DNA of 64,000 bases, taken from positions 3,720,001 to 3,784,000 of the forward strand of contig JAJQJQ010000013.1 in the NCBI GenBank assembly GCA_028622995.1. Reading direction: 5' to 3'. Of this stretch, positions 52,156 to 62,509 are shown piece by piece. The notes under the pieces were generated by a model, which had not been told where the DNA came from, made no database searches, and saw only the letters and a list, made by a program, of their open reading frames with translations. Source of the stretch: Panagrolaimus kolymaensis (lineage: Eukaryota > Nematoda > Chromadorea > Rhabditida > Panagrolaimidae). The translations under genes were made by a program, and so were the position numbers. The stretch's first letter is position 1; each line of letters begins with the position of its first letter.

Positions 52156-52359
52156 ATTCTTCCAAAGTAAAGAAACTTTTGAAAATTATAAATATAATCT
52201 TTTAATGAATTTTTAAAGTTTATTTTAATAATGAAAATAAATAAATTTCAAGCAAATATCTTTATATATTTTTAACATAAATGTTTAGTAAATAGACAAA
52301 GGTGAATTCAAAGGCATCATTCAAAAGTATTTTAAAATTTAAAAATATGTATAATTCAT

Positions 52360-53845
52360 TTAAATATTTTGATTTTTGACGAAGTTTTCAACGACATATT
52401 TAGTTTCTGGAGCTCTCCATTCGGGCGCCATATGACCAGCGCCACGAATAGTTACAAATGTAACATTTTTGTCGTAAACAGTTGCAAATCCTCCAACTTG
52501 TCCATTAACTTCAAAAGCATATTTTGGTTTTAAAAGTTGATAGCCAAGTTGATCTATAAATTGTTGAGCTCCAAGAAAATTACACATCATATCTGTGTCA
52601 CCATAATAAAAAAGAACTCGAACATTAACAGCGACAATTTTCTTAAAAAATGGCGCAGTGTCATTAACTTGTTTGTCATATTTTGAAAGGCCACCACAAA
52701 TGTGCCATTCTTTAAGGCCTTCGTTAATATGAAGGGCTTTTCGAACTTCAGGTAAATTCATATAAGTTTCAATATCCGTGTCATTAAAACATGGGATTCC
52801 ATTCGAGGGGGTATTTTTGAGTAAACTTTTCATTTTCATTTGGAGCCCAATATTTTTAGATAACTTTTGTTGAAAATAAAATTCCGTTCGAGGAGAATTT
52901 AATAAAGTGGAAGAATCACACGTTCGATAAATATCATAGAGATTAACATGCCCAGAGAAATATGAAGTAGAAAATTCCATATACAGCATTTGGCAATCAT
53001 AAGTTAGGGCATGCAAATCGCAAGTATCATAACATCCTTTACAACATTTATTTTCGAAAGTATTCCATGCTTTTTCATCAAGAAGCCCATGATTATAAGC
53101 AAATTGATCCATAGTTTTATCAAAAATTTTCCAATTCAACATTCCATTTCCAATTCCAATGCCTTCAAAGTTTATGGGAAAGTCACTTTGTCCATCGATA
53201 ACTTTAGAAGCTAGCGTTGGAACATAAATTCCGCCATACGATTCACCAATAATATAAGTTCGATGGCTTCGAAACGATGAATGAAGGGCAAAAAATTGCT
53301 TCAACCCTTTGTAATTATAGTTTGCTGTCTAAAAAACTTTCCAAGTCACTTTCCGTACCAAGAATAAAAAAAATCCTTACCATTTTGTCGCTAGTAGAAG
53401 TATTGCCATCAGATGCATACGAATATCCAACACCTGCTGGGGATTCAATATAAACAACAGATGCAAATTTATTCCATGCATTTGGATTGGCTCTTAAAGT
53501 CTTTCTATCTGGATTTACAAGGTATGGACCCATTTCGTGGAGAAGTCCTTAACATTTTTGGTGAATAATGGAATTTATAATTTTAAACTAACCTTCAAGC
53601 GAGCTACAACCTGGTCCACCATTAAACCAAAAAATTAATGGATCATTCGTTGGATCATTTTGAGATTCAACAAACCAATAATGTAAAAATTTAGTTTTTG
53701 AAACTCACAAATATCCAGAATAATGTTTGAAATTTATATCAAAATTTAAACCAGGTAAATCAGTAATTTCATCTTTACTTCCCGGATCTGTAGCAGCAAT
53801 AGAAACTACCGAAATAATAGTAAAAATAAAAAAGTTTAAAAACAT
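52360..53845 (-). pseudogene. Serine carboxypeptidase copy F, one in-frame stop
   Basis: Exons 53593-53845, 53381-53547 and 52360-53328 have the usual lengths (253, 167, 969) and all junctions are in frame. The only defect seen is a TGA at 53705-53707 in place of the Arg codon in G-Y-L-R-V-S-K. The catalytic motifs are intact ([22 protein letters not shown]). Leader [19 protein letters not shown] differs from copy C by one residue. Either a very young pseudogene, an allele that is segregating, or a sequencing error. The stop sits inside a GTGAGT donor-like string. Confidence 0.85.
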
Positions 53846-54219
53846 TTTTTAAAAAGTTGCTATTAATTATTGTTATAGCTCCACTTTTTACTTTTATAGC
53901 AACAACTAGTGTTATTTCCAAATAATTGTTTTTAAAAAAATAAAGCTTTTGTTAACAAATTTACAAAAGTGAAAAAAATGGTATGCAAACGCAACAAGCC
54001 TTAAATTCTGGTATTAATGAATATAAAACTATGTTTTAACAACAATAAAAAATTCGGGCTTTCTATAGAATTATTTTTTGCGAAAAAAATCTTTCCTCTT
54101 TCCATTCTTTTACGTTAGAGAAACAAAAGAACGCAAATTTCCATTATACTAAAAAAATTAGTATAAAAAGAAGCTAAAAATCATAAATAAGAAACAATAA
54201 CATTTTTTCTTCTTCGACA
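53846..54219. promoter_or_regulatory. Bidirectional promoter region, carboxypeptidases F and G
   Basis: 374 bp between divergent starts. TATAAAAG on the minus strand at 53891-53898 (F) and TATAAAAAGA on the plus strand at 54162-54171 (G). The G side resembles the B promoter, the F side the C promoter, so this pair is reversed relative to B/C. Confidence 0.65.
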
Positions 54220-55698
54220 ATGCTCAGTGGTTTTTACATTGCTGCATTTTTAGCTGTTGGTGTTTTTACTGTTGCTGCAGCTAATCTATGCGAACAAGAT
54301 GAAATTACGGATCTTCCAGGACTTAATTTTGATATAAATTTTAAACATTATTCTGGATATTTAAGAGTTTCTAAAACTAAATTCCTTCATTATTGGTTTG
54401 TTGAATCCCAAAATGATCCTTCGAATGATCCATTAATTTTTTGGTTTAATGGTGGACCAGGTTGTAGCTCGCTTGAAGGTTAGTTTAAAATTATAAATTC
54501 CATTATTCACCAAAAATGTTAAGGACTTCTCCACGAAATGGGTCCATACCTTGTAAATCCAGATGGAAAAACGCTTCGATCAAATCCAAATGCATGGAAT
54601 AAGTTTGCTTCGGTTGTTTACATTGAATCACCCGCTGGTGTTGGATATTCGTATGCCAGTGATGGAAATACATCAGCTAGTGATTCTATGGTAAGATAAA
54701 AACCCTATATAAAAAGATTAAAATAACAGTTATTTTAGACAGCTAATTACAATTATAATGCTATAAAACAATTTTTCTCGATTCATCCTTCATTCCAAAG
54801 CCATTCTACTTTTATCATTGGTGAATCGTATGGCGGAATTTATGTTCCAAGTTTAGCTGCTAAAGTTATCGATGGGCAAAGTGATTTTCCAATTAAATTT
54901 GAAGGCATTGCTATTGGAAATGGAGCAATGAACGGACAAATTTTCCAAAAAGCTTATTTAACTTTCTCATATGCCCATGGACTTTATGATGAAAAGGCAT
55001 GGAATAAATTTGAAAAGCAATGTTGTCATGGTTGTTTTGATACTTGTAATATCGATAATCTTACGCCAGTATGTGATGAAATGGTTGAAAATCTCGAAAT
55101 AGCTGATAATATAAATCCATATGATATTTATCGAACATGCGATACATCTTCATTATTAAATTCGCCTCGAATGCAATTTTATCGTCCTCCAGGACAGTTT
55201 AATTTTATTCAAGCACAAATGAAGAAAAAAATGTTCTCGTCTAAATCAACTGCAACTGGCGCTCCATGCTTCAATGACACGGATATTGAAACATATATGA
55301 ATTTAGCTGAAGTTCGAAAAGCTCTCCATATTAATGAAAATCTTGGAGAATGGGCCATTTGCGGTGGCCTTTCCAGTTATAAATATCAGTTCGGTGACAT
55401 GACTCCATTCATCAAAAAAATTGTCGCTGCTAATATTCGAGTTCTTTTATATTATGGTGATACGGATACAGTGTGCAATTTCCTTGGAGGACAAAGATTC
55501 ACCGACCAACTTAATTATCCACTTGTAAAACCTAAATATGCTTTTGAAGTAAATGGACAAGTTGGAGGATTTGCAACTGTTTACGACAAAAATGTTACTT
55601 TTGTTACTATTCGAGGCTCAGGCCATATGGCTCCTGAATGGAAAGCTCCAGAAACTAAATATGCTATTGAAAAATTTATTAGCGATCAAGATATTTAA
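54220..55698 (+). CDS. Serine carboxypeptidase (S10), copy G, intact (461 aa)
   Basis: Exons 54220-54478, 54524-54690 and 54739-55698 join in frame. Signal peptide [20 protein letters not shown], two codons longer than in C, D and F. Motifs: [16 protein letters not shown] (Ser), GDTDTVC (Asp), GSGHMAPEW (His). The Cys-rich CCHGCFDTC and the [12 protein letters not shown] segments are conserved. Leader type as in copy B, head-to-head partner is F. Secreted/lysosomal exopeptidase. Confidence 0.93.
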
Positions 55699-56937
55699 TG
55701 CAGCTTTTTTTATTTCTAATTTTAATTGTAGAAGGTTTATAATAATAAAGATTAAAGCTAACAAATAAAACAATGATTATTTTCAAACAACAAAAAAGAA
55801 AAGAAAAAAAGCAAAAAACAACTGAAAATACTAATGCGTTACAATTTTAAAAACATTTCAAAAGCAAACCATTTGTTTATGATTTTTATGAAGCTTCAGC
55901 AGATAAATATTTAATTGGATAACAAACATGTTTGGCTCCATTGGGTACAGCCGTTTCATTCCCTTCTTTATCATAATATATCATTGCACTAACAAGTTTT
56001 CCCTTTTCTCTACAATTGAAGCATTCATATTTGTTATTTCGATAATAATATCGATAACAAAAATTTTTGCCATCAGAGGCAAAAATATGCAAATATTCCT
56101 TTTGGACATTTTTACTTTTGGATATTGTTTCAATCTTAAAATTAGGTATATTAATAGCATTTGGAGGAAGAATTAAACAATCATTTGTTTTTGCAAATTG
56201 AGATGATGCTTCTTCTTCTTCTTCTTCTTCTTGACATACATGAGCATCAGAAAGAAGTTCAATATATTCATTTTTATTTTTATCTTTTCTTAATTTAGCC
56301 GAAATAATTTTACCATTATCTCGACATTTGCTACAAACATATGTGTCCTTTCCTGCGATATATAGGTAAGAATAACATATTTTGTTATTTTCTTGTGAAG
56401 ATATAAAAAGTCGCTTTCTTTCCACGCCACCTATTTTTACAAGCCAAAGTTTAAAATTCGGTTTAAAAACATGCATAAATTTTCTTAATTCGCACACATG
56501 TGGAGCTAAACCCATTTTGACATATTCTTTTCCTTCATCATTTACGTGGATTTCGGCTCTAACGATTTTGTCTAAGATTTCACAAGCACAGCAAATAAAC
56601 GTTCTCTTGTGATTGCAATAATAATACATATAACATAATTTTTTGTTTTTTTGATCAAAAATAATTAAACGCTTTCGTTCAATTCCATCTTTGGGAATAT
56701 ATTCAATCAAAAAATTAGGAGATTCAATAATTTTTTCAGTTTTGGAAACAACATCATTTTCAGATAAATTTTCGGGCATGGGTTTTATGAAACATTGATG
56801 TTCATTTTGGCCGAGTTCTACACATTCTTCGTCAGTATCATTTTTAATTAGCATAGCTTTTACAAAAACTTTATGCCGTATGAAACATGTTGGACAATAA
56901 AATCCTTTAATGTCATCTCTCCAAGTATATTCATAAC

Positions 56938-57375
56938 CAGTGTTGTCACGCCGCCGCCGCCGGCGGCGAGGCGTCGCCGATATCTGCGCCGCCGCCGCCG
57001 CCGCCGCCGGCGGCGGCGGCGGCGGCGGCGGCGAATATTTTGGATTGGCGGCGGCGCCGCCGTCGACGGCGATACAAAAAATTTAGTTTGAGAAATTATC
57101 AAAGGGATAACCAAGGCAATTATTTTTTCAGAATTTCCTAAATTCAACGTGATTTCTTCTTTGGTATATTTTTTCTCGATATTAGAGCAATCCAAAGAGA
57201 TATGAGGACCAAACAATAATGTTCTAATTTTTTTTTGAAAAATTTTTAAAATCCAAAGGGTCCTCCCTTTGGTAAAGTTTGTACTACAAATTAACGCCGC
57301 CGGCAGCGCCGCCATCGCCGCCGCCGCCGCCGCCGGCGGCGGCGGCGGCGATGAAATAAAAATATGACAACACTG
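56938..57375. mobile_element. hAT-type MITE 1, GC-rich (438 bp)
   Basis: Terminal inverted repeats CAGTGTTGTCA / TGACAACACTG; target duplication TTCATAAC at 56930-56937 and 57376-57383. Both arms contain long runs of GCC/GGC triplets that form large palindromes, extreme for this AT-rich genome. The Arg-rich frames across it are a by-product of the triplets. Confidence 0.9.
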
Positions 57376-57383
57376 TTCATAAC

Positions 57384-57641
57384 TAGGGTTGTCGATTTCC
57401 CGGGAATTTCCCGGGAAATGCCTCAGGGCATTTGGACATAATTCAAATTAATTTTGGTTTTTTTACAAATTTGTAAAGAAAATATTAATTCACCATGCTT
57501 TTTCTATGTAATGCCAAAAAAAAATACATAAAAATAAGTCATCAATAAAAAGTTATGCTGAAATTTCCCGCATTTCCCGGGAAATTTCCCGGGAAATTTT
57601 GCACGCAAGCGGGAAATTTCCCGGGAAATTCGACAACCCTA
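57384..57641. mobile_element. hAT-type MITE 2 (258 bp)
   Basis: Terminal inverted repeats TAGGGTTGTCGA / TCGACAACCCTA continuing into repeated TTTCCCGGGAA motifs on both sides. Flanked by TTCATAAC at 57376-57383 and 57642-57649, the same 8 bp as MITE 1. AT-rich centre without coding capacity. Confidence 0.92.
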
Positions 57642-59364
57642 TTCATAACCGACCTCGATATTTTCTTCCGAAAAAATCATCATTTTTTTCATCACTTTTC
57701 CACATGATAACCGTTCATAAATTTGATAATAAGGTTTTTTAACTATTTTTCTTTCAAAGCTTTCATATAAAAGGGGTTCACAAATATGACCATCTTTTCC
57801 CATGCTTAAACATTCAATATTGTTTTTGTCTTTACATATTCTTGCATGAACATACAAATTTTTGGTATGGCATTTGGGACACCAAAAACTTTTTCTACTT
57901 GGACACCATGTATATCGATAGCAAAGTTTTTTATCATTTGAAGCAAAAACAATCAACTTTTCTTTGATTCTCCAGCTTCTTGATGTTCGGTAATTTCATA
58001 CTTTGGTTTATAAATCACTTCGATGCTTACAAATTTTTCAGGCTTATATTTTCGAGGCTCACAAATATGTTTCTTAGCACTTTGAAGCTTGACATAATTT
58101 TCTTCATCATTCTTTTGACAAATTAGAGCAGGATAATAGTGATTTTTGTTCTTACATACGCTACAAACATAATATTTTTCTCTGTGACCTTGAATAAATT
58201 CATAACAATAATCTTTTTTGTTGGACAAAAAAATAATGAGCCTTGTCTTTTGAATGTCACTTTGATGATAAAAGAATAATTTAAAATTTGAAGCTTCAAC
58301 AATAATATCAAAGTCATTGGGAGCATTTTTATTATGTGGAATATATTGTCGTTTTTTGACGATGAATCTGAAGAATGAAAAAAACAATAAAAATTAAATA
58401 AATCATGGAAACGAAAATAAATTTACTCCTCGTTTGTTTCTTCACAATTTTCAATAATATCCACAGCTTTGTTATTATAATTGGGTGCAGGTCTTTTGCG
58501 AAGGCATCGTTTACTGAAAATTAAAACTTTTTTATTTGACTTTTATTTTTTTGTTTTGTTATATACTTTTTTTGACATGGAGCAACGGGGGAACTTTGAG
58601 CATTTTCTTCGTTATCGGAAGTTGGCATATTAACGACATTAGTTTTAATGTTTTTATTTTTTGATTGCAGAAAATATTTGGATTTACTAAAGATTCATAA
58701 ATTTTTAATGGTTAATCTTTTTAGTTTTTATATACCTTTTACATACGGACGAAGATGAGGGTTTGTTAACAATTTTTTCCTGAAGTTCTTCAACATCCAA
58801 AGTACCACTTTTTTCATCATTACTTTTCTCTCGAAGTTGTTGTTGCTTCAATAATGACAAAAGTTTTGATAAAGCATTCACTTCACTTTGCGATTCAACG
58901 TTTAACTTTGTTTTAAGTTCCTTCAAAAGTGGTAAAATAATTTCATTTGAAAGTGTTGCTTTAAGAAGAGGGTTTTGGGACAAAGTATTATTCGCACCCT
59001 AAATTTCACAATTTCAGTAAATAATAAATAGAAAAGATTTTGATAACTTTACCTTGTCATTATGAACAACCTCCAAAATTTTGTTACAGGTTTCATCTTT
59101 TGAAAAAATTAAAACAAAATCCAAATTTTTCCTCACAGGCTCAAAAATAAAAAGGCATTTATCATATTGAATTATTTTTTGATGAAATCCAGCTGACATC
59201 ATTTTTTGTTCTAAAATGTTCCACTCTTTAAAACCCAACTCAAAAAAACTAATACCTTCATCAATGGGATCTACAATTAATTGCTTTGAAAGAGTATTAA
59301 TAGTAATTTTAAAGAAACCATAATACCAAACTTTTAATTTTTCATCGAATCTTATAAATTCCAT

Positions 59365-61188
59365 CTTTGAATGAATATTTAAAGGTTAATAAACCGATGG
59401 ATATTAAAGATATGAATGTGAGCAATAAAAGCTAAAAAATATATATAAAAACTAACATTAGGAAAGAAAAAAAAGAAAGAGGAATAAATTTCTTTAAAAA
59501 CACACCTTAATTTTTTTTATGGCGCTCACAAAATATTTTTGGAAAAAAAACCAGAAAGAAAAACTTTAAGCGCGCTCAAATATCGTTTTTTCAATTTTTT
59601 TCTCTTTTTGTTGTTTTGGCAAGGAAAAAAACAAAGAACAAAAAGAATCTTTTTTGAGTGGTGCGTATATTTGCTATTAAATGCAACAAATAATAAATGT
59701 TTGCTTCATCGCAAATGGGCACCTTTTGCGCTTAATGGCGCCAAAAACTTTTTTGCAAAACATTTTTAGAGGTCAAACCCAAAAATTGCGACAAAAAAAG
59801 AAAGATGAAAACAAAATCATTTTTATTTTTAAAAAAAGGCAAAAATTTCATTTTCATCCTTTGTTCATAATAACGACATTTAAGATCAATAAAGCCTTTG
59901 AAAAAACAAAAATTGGTAGTATCATTTAAAAATTGAACCTATATTTTCCTTCCTTTTTCCTTAAAAATCTGTAAATTTAAAACAAGCTCAAGTGCCAAAT
60001 TTTCTTTTGAAAATATTTTTATAATGTTAACAGCTAATTTACTCCACTTAATGCCCTAAAAAAATAGTGAATAAAATAATAAGAAAAAAAAATTCAGAAC
60101 GAATTTTTTCCTTCTTTTAAATCTCATGAACTTAGATGATGTTAAATAGAATTAAACCTGTCTTTTATCGCTTTTCTGAAAAGAATCAACATAGTTTCTT
60201 TGTTGCTGATTTTCGTGATAAAAAGCTTTTTTTCAAAAGCATTTTTTGTTTGCAAAATTTTTATGTTTTGTCCATTTGTCCTTTTGGACTTGTTTGTTGA
60301 AAACTAAACAATCGAATGAGCATATTTTAAATTTCATTACTGTATTATTATAAGTTAAAATTGATGATGTACTTTAGAAGAAGTGCATTCAAGCATAAAA
60401 CAATAAACATAATAGAAAATTTATTAACTTTTTTCGCATTAAATTTTGATTAATTTTTATAATGTTTTAACAAAATAAGCAAAGTGGAAGTAGAAAATTT
60501 TAACACCTGCAGTTGTGAGAAATTAATTCAATATTTACTAGCAAATTGAAATTTAATTAACCTTATGACAAATGCGCTGAAGTATAACTAAAAAGAGCAA
60601 AATTTTTAAATAAATTTTATTGCTTTATTAAAAATTGGTCTTCACTTTATAACTATCCTTAAAGTTGTTACATATATCATTACTTTTTTATAAATAAGAA
60701 GCAGTTAAATTTCTACCTCTTGCATTATTTTTTTTCACACTTTTTTCGGAAGTATTATAAACTTTTAGAATTTAAGCAACAATTATATTTTTGTAAAATT
60801 TTTATGTTTTGTCTATTTTTCCATTTGAGCTTATAATAAAATTAAATTTGAAAACAATCCAATGAAGATGCTTTTAATTTCCTTACTGTATTGTGCTTAA
60901 GAGTGGACACAGGCCTGACCTGGCTCGAAAAGCCTGGCGTACATGAATAACTATTTTATATGCAACGTGGAATAATTTTTAAAAATTTCAGCTTATTTTC
61001 TTACATCAAGAGAAACTCGCACAATAATTTTTAATGGTGCATAAAACATAAAAATAATAAAGATTTTTATATTATTTTGCTTCTAGAGGCTTTTAATTTT
61101 AAGAGTGAGAAAATAAGCTATAAAAATTTTGAGCATAAAACCATTTCTAAAATACATATCGTTTATATTTTGATTTTTCTTTTTCAAA
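59365..61188. other. Intergenic, 1.8 kb
   Basis: AT-rich spacer between the divergent finger-protein paralogue and the lectin gene. It holds a short GC-richer patch at 60903-60941 (GGACACAGGCCTGACCTGG then AAGCCTGGCG) that may be a relic of a mobile-element end. No supported gene; open frames at 59539-59929 are low-complexity. Confidence 0.5.
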
Positions 61189-62137
61189 ATGTTGCTGGTT
61201 TGGATTCTAGCAACAACAAGCCTAATTGCTTTTGCTTTAGGAGCGACTCCATGTTTACCAACATGGACATATTTTGCTGCAACCAAAAGTTGTTATAAAG
61301 TATTTCCACCACAATATTGGCTTGATGCAGTTAAAGGGTGTCAAGCAAATGGAGCCACATTAACATCAATTCATAGTTTAGCTGAACATAATTTTATTAT
61401 GGGTATGTTTAAATTTTAAATTTTAAAGCCTAGCAGCATCTAAAAAAACAAATTCTTTTTTTGTAGCTATAGCTTTGAAGGAGTATCCTATACATGGTTG
61501 TGATATAGGAATTTGTTGGATTGGTTTGGATGCAAGTAATCCCCATAATCCAATATGGGTTGATGGAACTCCAATGAATTATAGAAATTGGTTTCCCGGA
61601 GAACCAAATGGCGGCGGCGTTGCTGAAAAGTATGGACATATTTTAAATTTTTGCGGACAACCCCTAGCAAAATGGAATGATCGACCTAACCATTATGCAT
61701 CTCCATATGTATGTAGACAAACTGAAGCACAAGTAATTGCTAGAACACCCACCAAACCTCCAACACCTAAGCCAACACCAAAACCGACTCCAAAACCAAC
61801 TCCAAAGCCAACACCTAAGCCAACACCTAAGCCAACACCTAAACCTACGCCTAAGCCAACTACTAAGCCAACTACTAAGCCAACTACTAAGCCTACACCT
61901 AAGCCGACAACCAAGCCTACGCCAAAGACAACTCTAAAACCGACTCCAAAACCAACACCTAAGCCAACTCCCAAGCCGACACCAAAGCCTACACCAAAGC
62001 CAACAACTACAGCCACAACAACGAAAAAACCGCATGATATCGGATTTGAAACGCTTCCACCCATTGATATTCCAAATCTTCCACCTAATGAACCGACTTT
62101 AACCACAACTAATAAGCCTCGTTCATGTAGAATTTAA
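61189..62137 (+). CDS. Secreted C-type lectin with Thr/Pro-rich tail (294 aa)
   Basis: Exons 61189-61402 and 61467-62137 join in frame. Signal peptide [18 protein letters not shown], then a C-type lectin domain (residues ~20-160): opening C..W, SCYK, W-x2-A, WIGLDA, the Ca2+/mannose-type EPN motif in FPGEPNGG, and WND (AKWND) before the last Cys (YVCRQ). Residues ~165-265 are tandem K-P-T-P / K-P-T-T units, a mucin-like stalk suited to O-glycosylation, then an acidic-polar tail ending SCRI. Likely secreted carbohydrate-binding protein with a role in gut or immune recognition (inference from the nematode family). Confidence 0.92.
61756..62016 (+). repeat. KPTP/KPTT codon repeat inside the lectin gene
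   Basis: About 20 copies of a 12-bp unit (for example CCAACACCTAAG) with frequent synonymous changes, coding for Lys-Pro-Thr-Pro or Lys-Pro-Thr-Thr. Mixed codon use suggests selection on the peptide rather than very recent slippage. Confidence 0.85.
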
Positions 62138-62509
62138 TCAAAATATATATTATAATAAATTTAATAATAAAAAAATGTTAAATTTAAATTTTATTTGTAT
62201 TTTTCATTAAATTCAATTACATAATCGCTTTCTTGAATTTCCTTTTTATATGTAATAGAATAGATAATCAAATATGATTTCTTAAGCTTAATTTAATATA
62301 ATTTTCACTATCGTTATTTTTGTAAAAACTGGCAGCAACTTGCTTTTTCATTTTTATGCAACCATTGCAAACAAAAATATCAAAAAAAAGATATTTATTG
62401 AGTTTGGGTATACAGATTATTTAAACTACTTTTAAAAAAGGAATTAACAAATTATTAATTAATAGGTACTATTTAAATCAAACAATATTTATTTCTCAAA
62501 AAAATAAAA
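62138..62509. other. Intergenic between convergent genes, no gene seen
   Basis: AT-rich; 3' flanks of the lectin (plus) and antiporter (minus) genes. Confidence 0.6.

Larger units (their letters stand above)
55886..59364 (-). pseudogene. Paralogue of the 20.7-kb finger protein with six C2HC modules, disrupted
   Basis: Exons 59053-59364, 58736-58998, 58567-58686, 58427-58513 and a last exon 58367-55886 join in frame up to the breaks. Exon 1 is a beta-rich domain (KCLFIFEPV, FSKDETCNKIL); exon 2 is helical (LLKATLSNEIILPLL). The last exon holds six modules of about 80 residues with CY-x-Y, Y-x-C-x2-C, a conserved Ala, and H-x-C, plus a poly-Glu run between modules five and six. Breaks: a one-base frameshift near 57955 in module two and a 712-bp double MITE insertion in module three that adds a stop (TAG) at its first bases. 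The part from 56929 to 55886 is still open and could survive as a shorter protein. Confidence 0.8.

Noticed and set aside
56860..57315. Open frames rich in Arg over the GC-rich region, both strands
   Set aside because: Produced by GCC/GGC triplets of MITE 1; not related to any flanking protein.
59539..59929. Two overlapping open frames on the plus strand
   Set aside because: Lys/Phe-rich, low complexity, no splice context or similarity.
60903..60941. Possible tRNA
   Set aside because: No complete cloverleaf or TTCGANNC arm with matching acceptor stem could be drawn.
61693..62106. Antisense open frame of alternating Val/Gly with Leu/Phe
   Set aside because: Shadow of the Lys-Pro-Thr-Pro repeat of the lectin on the other strand.
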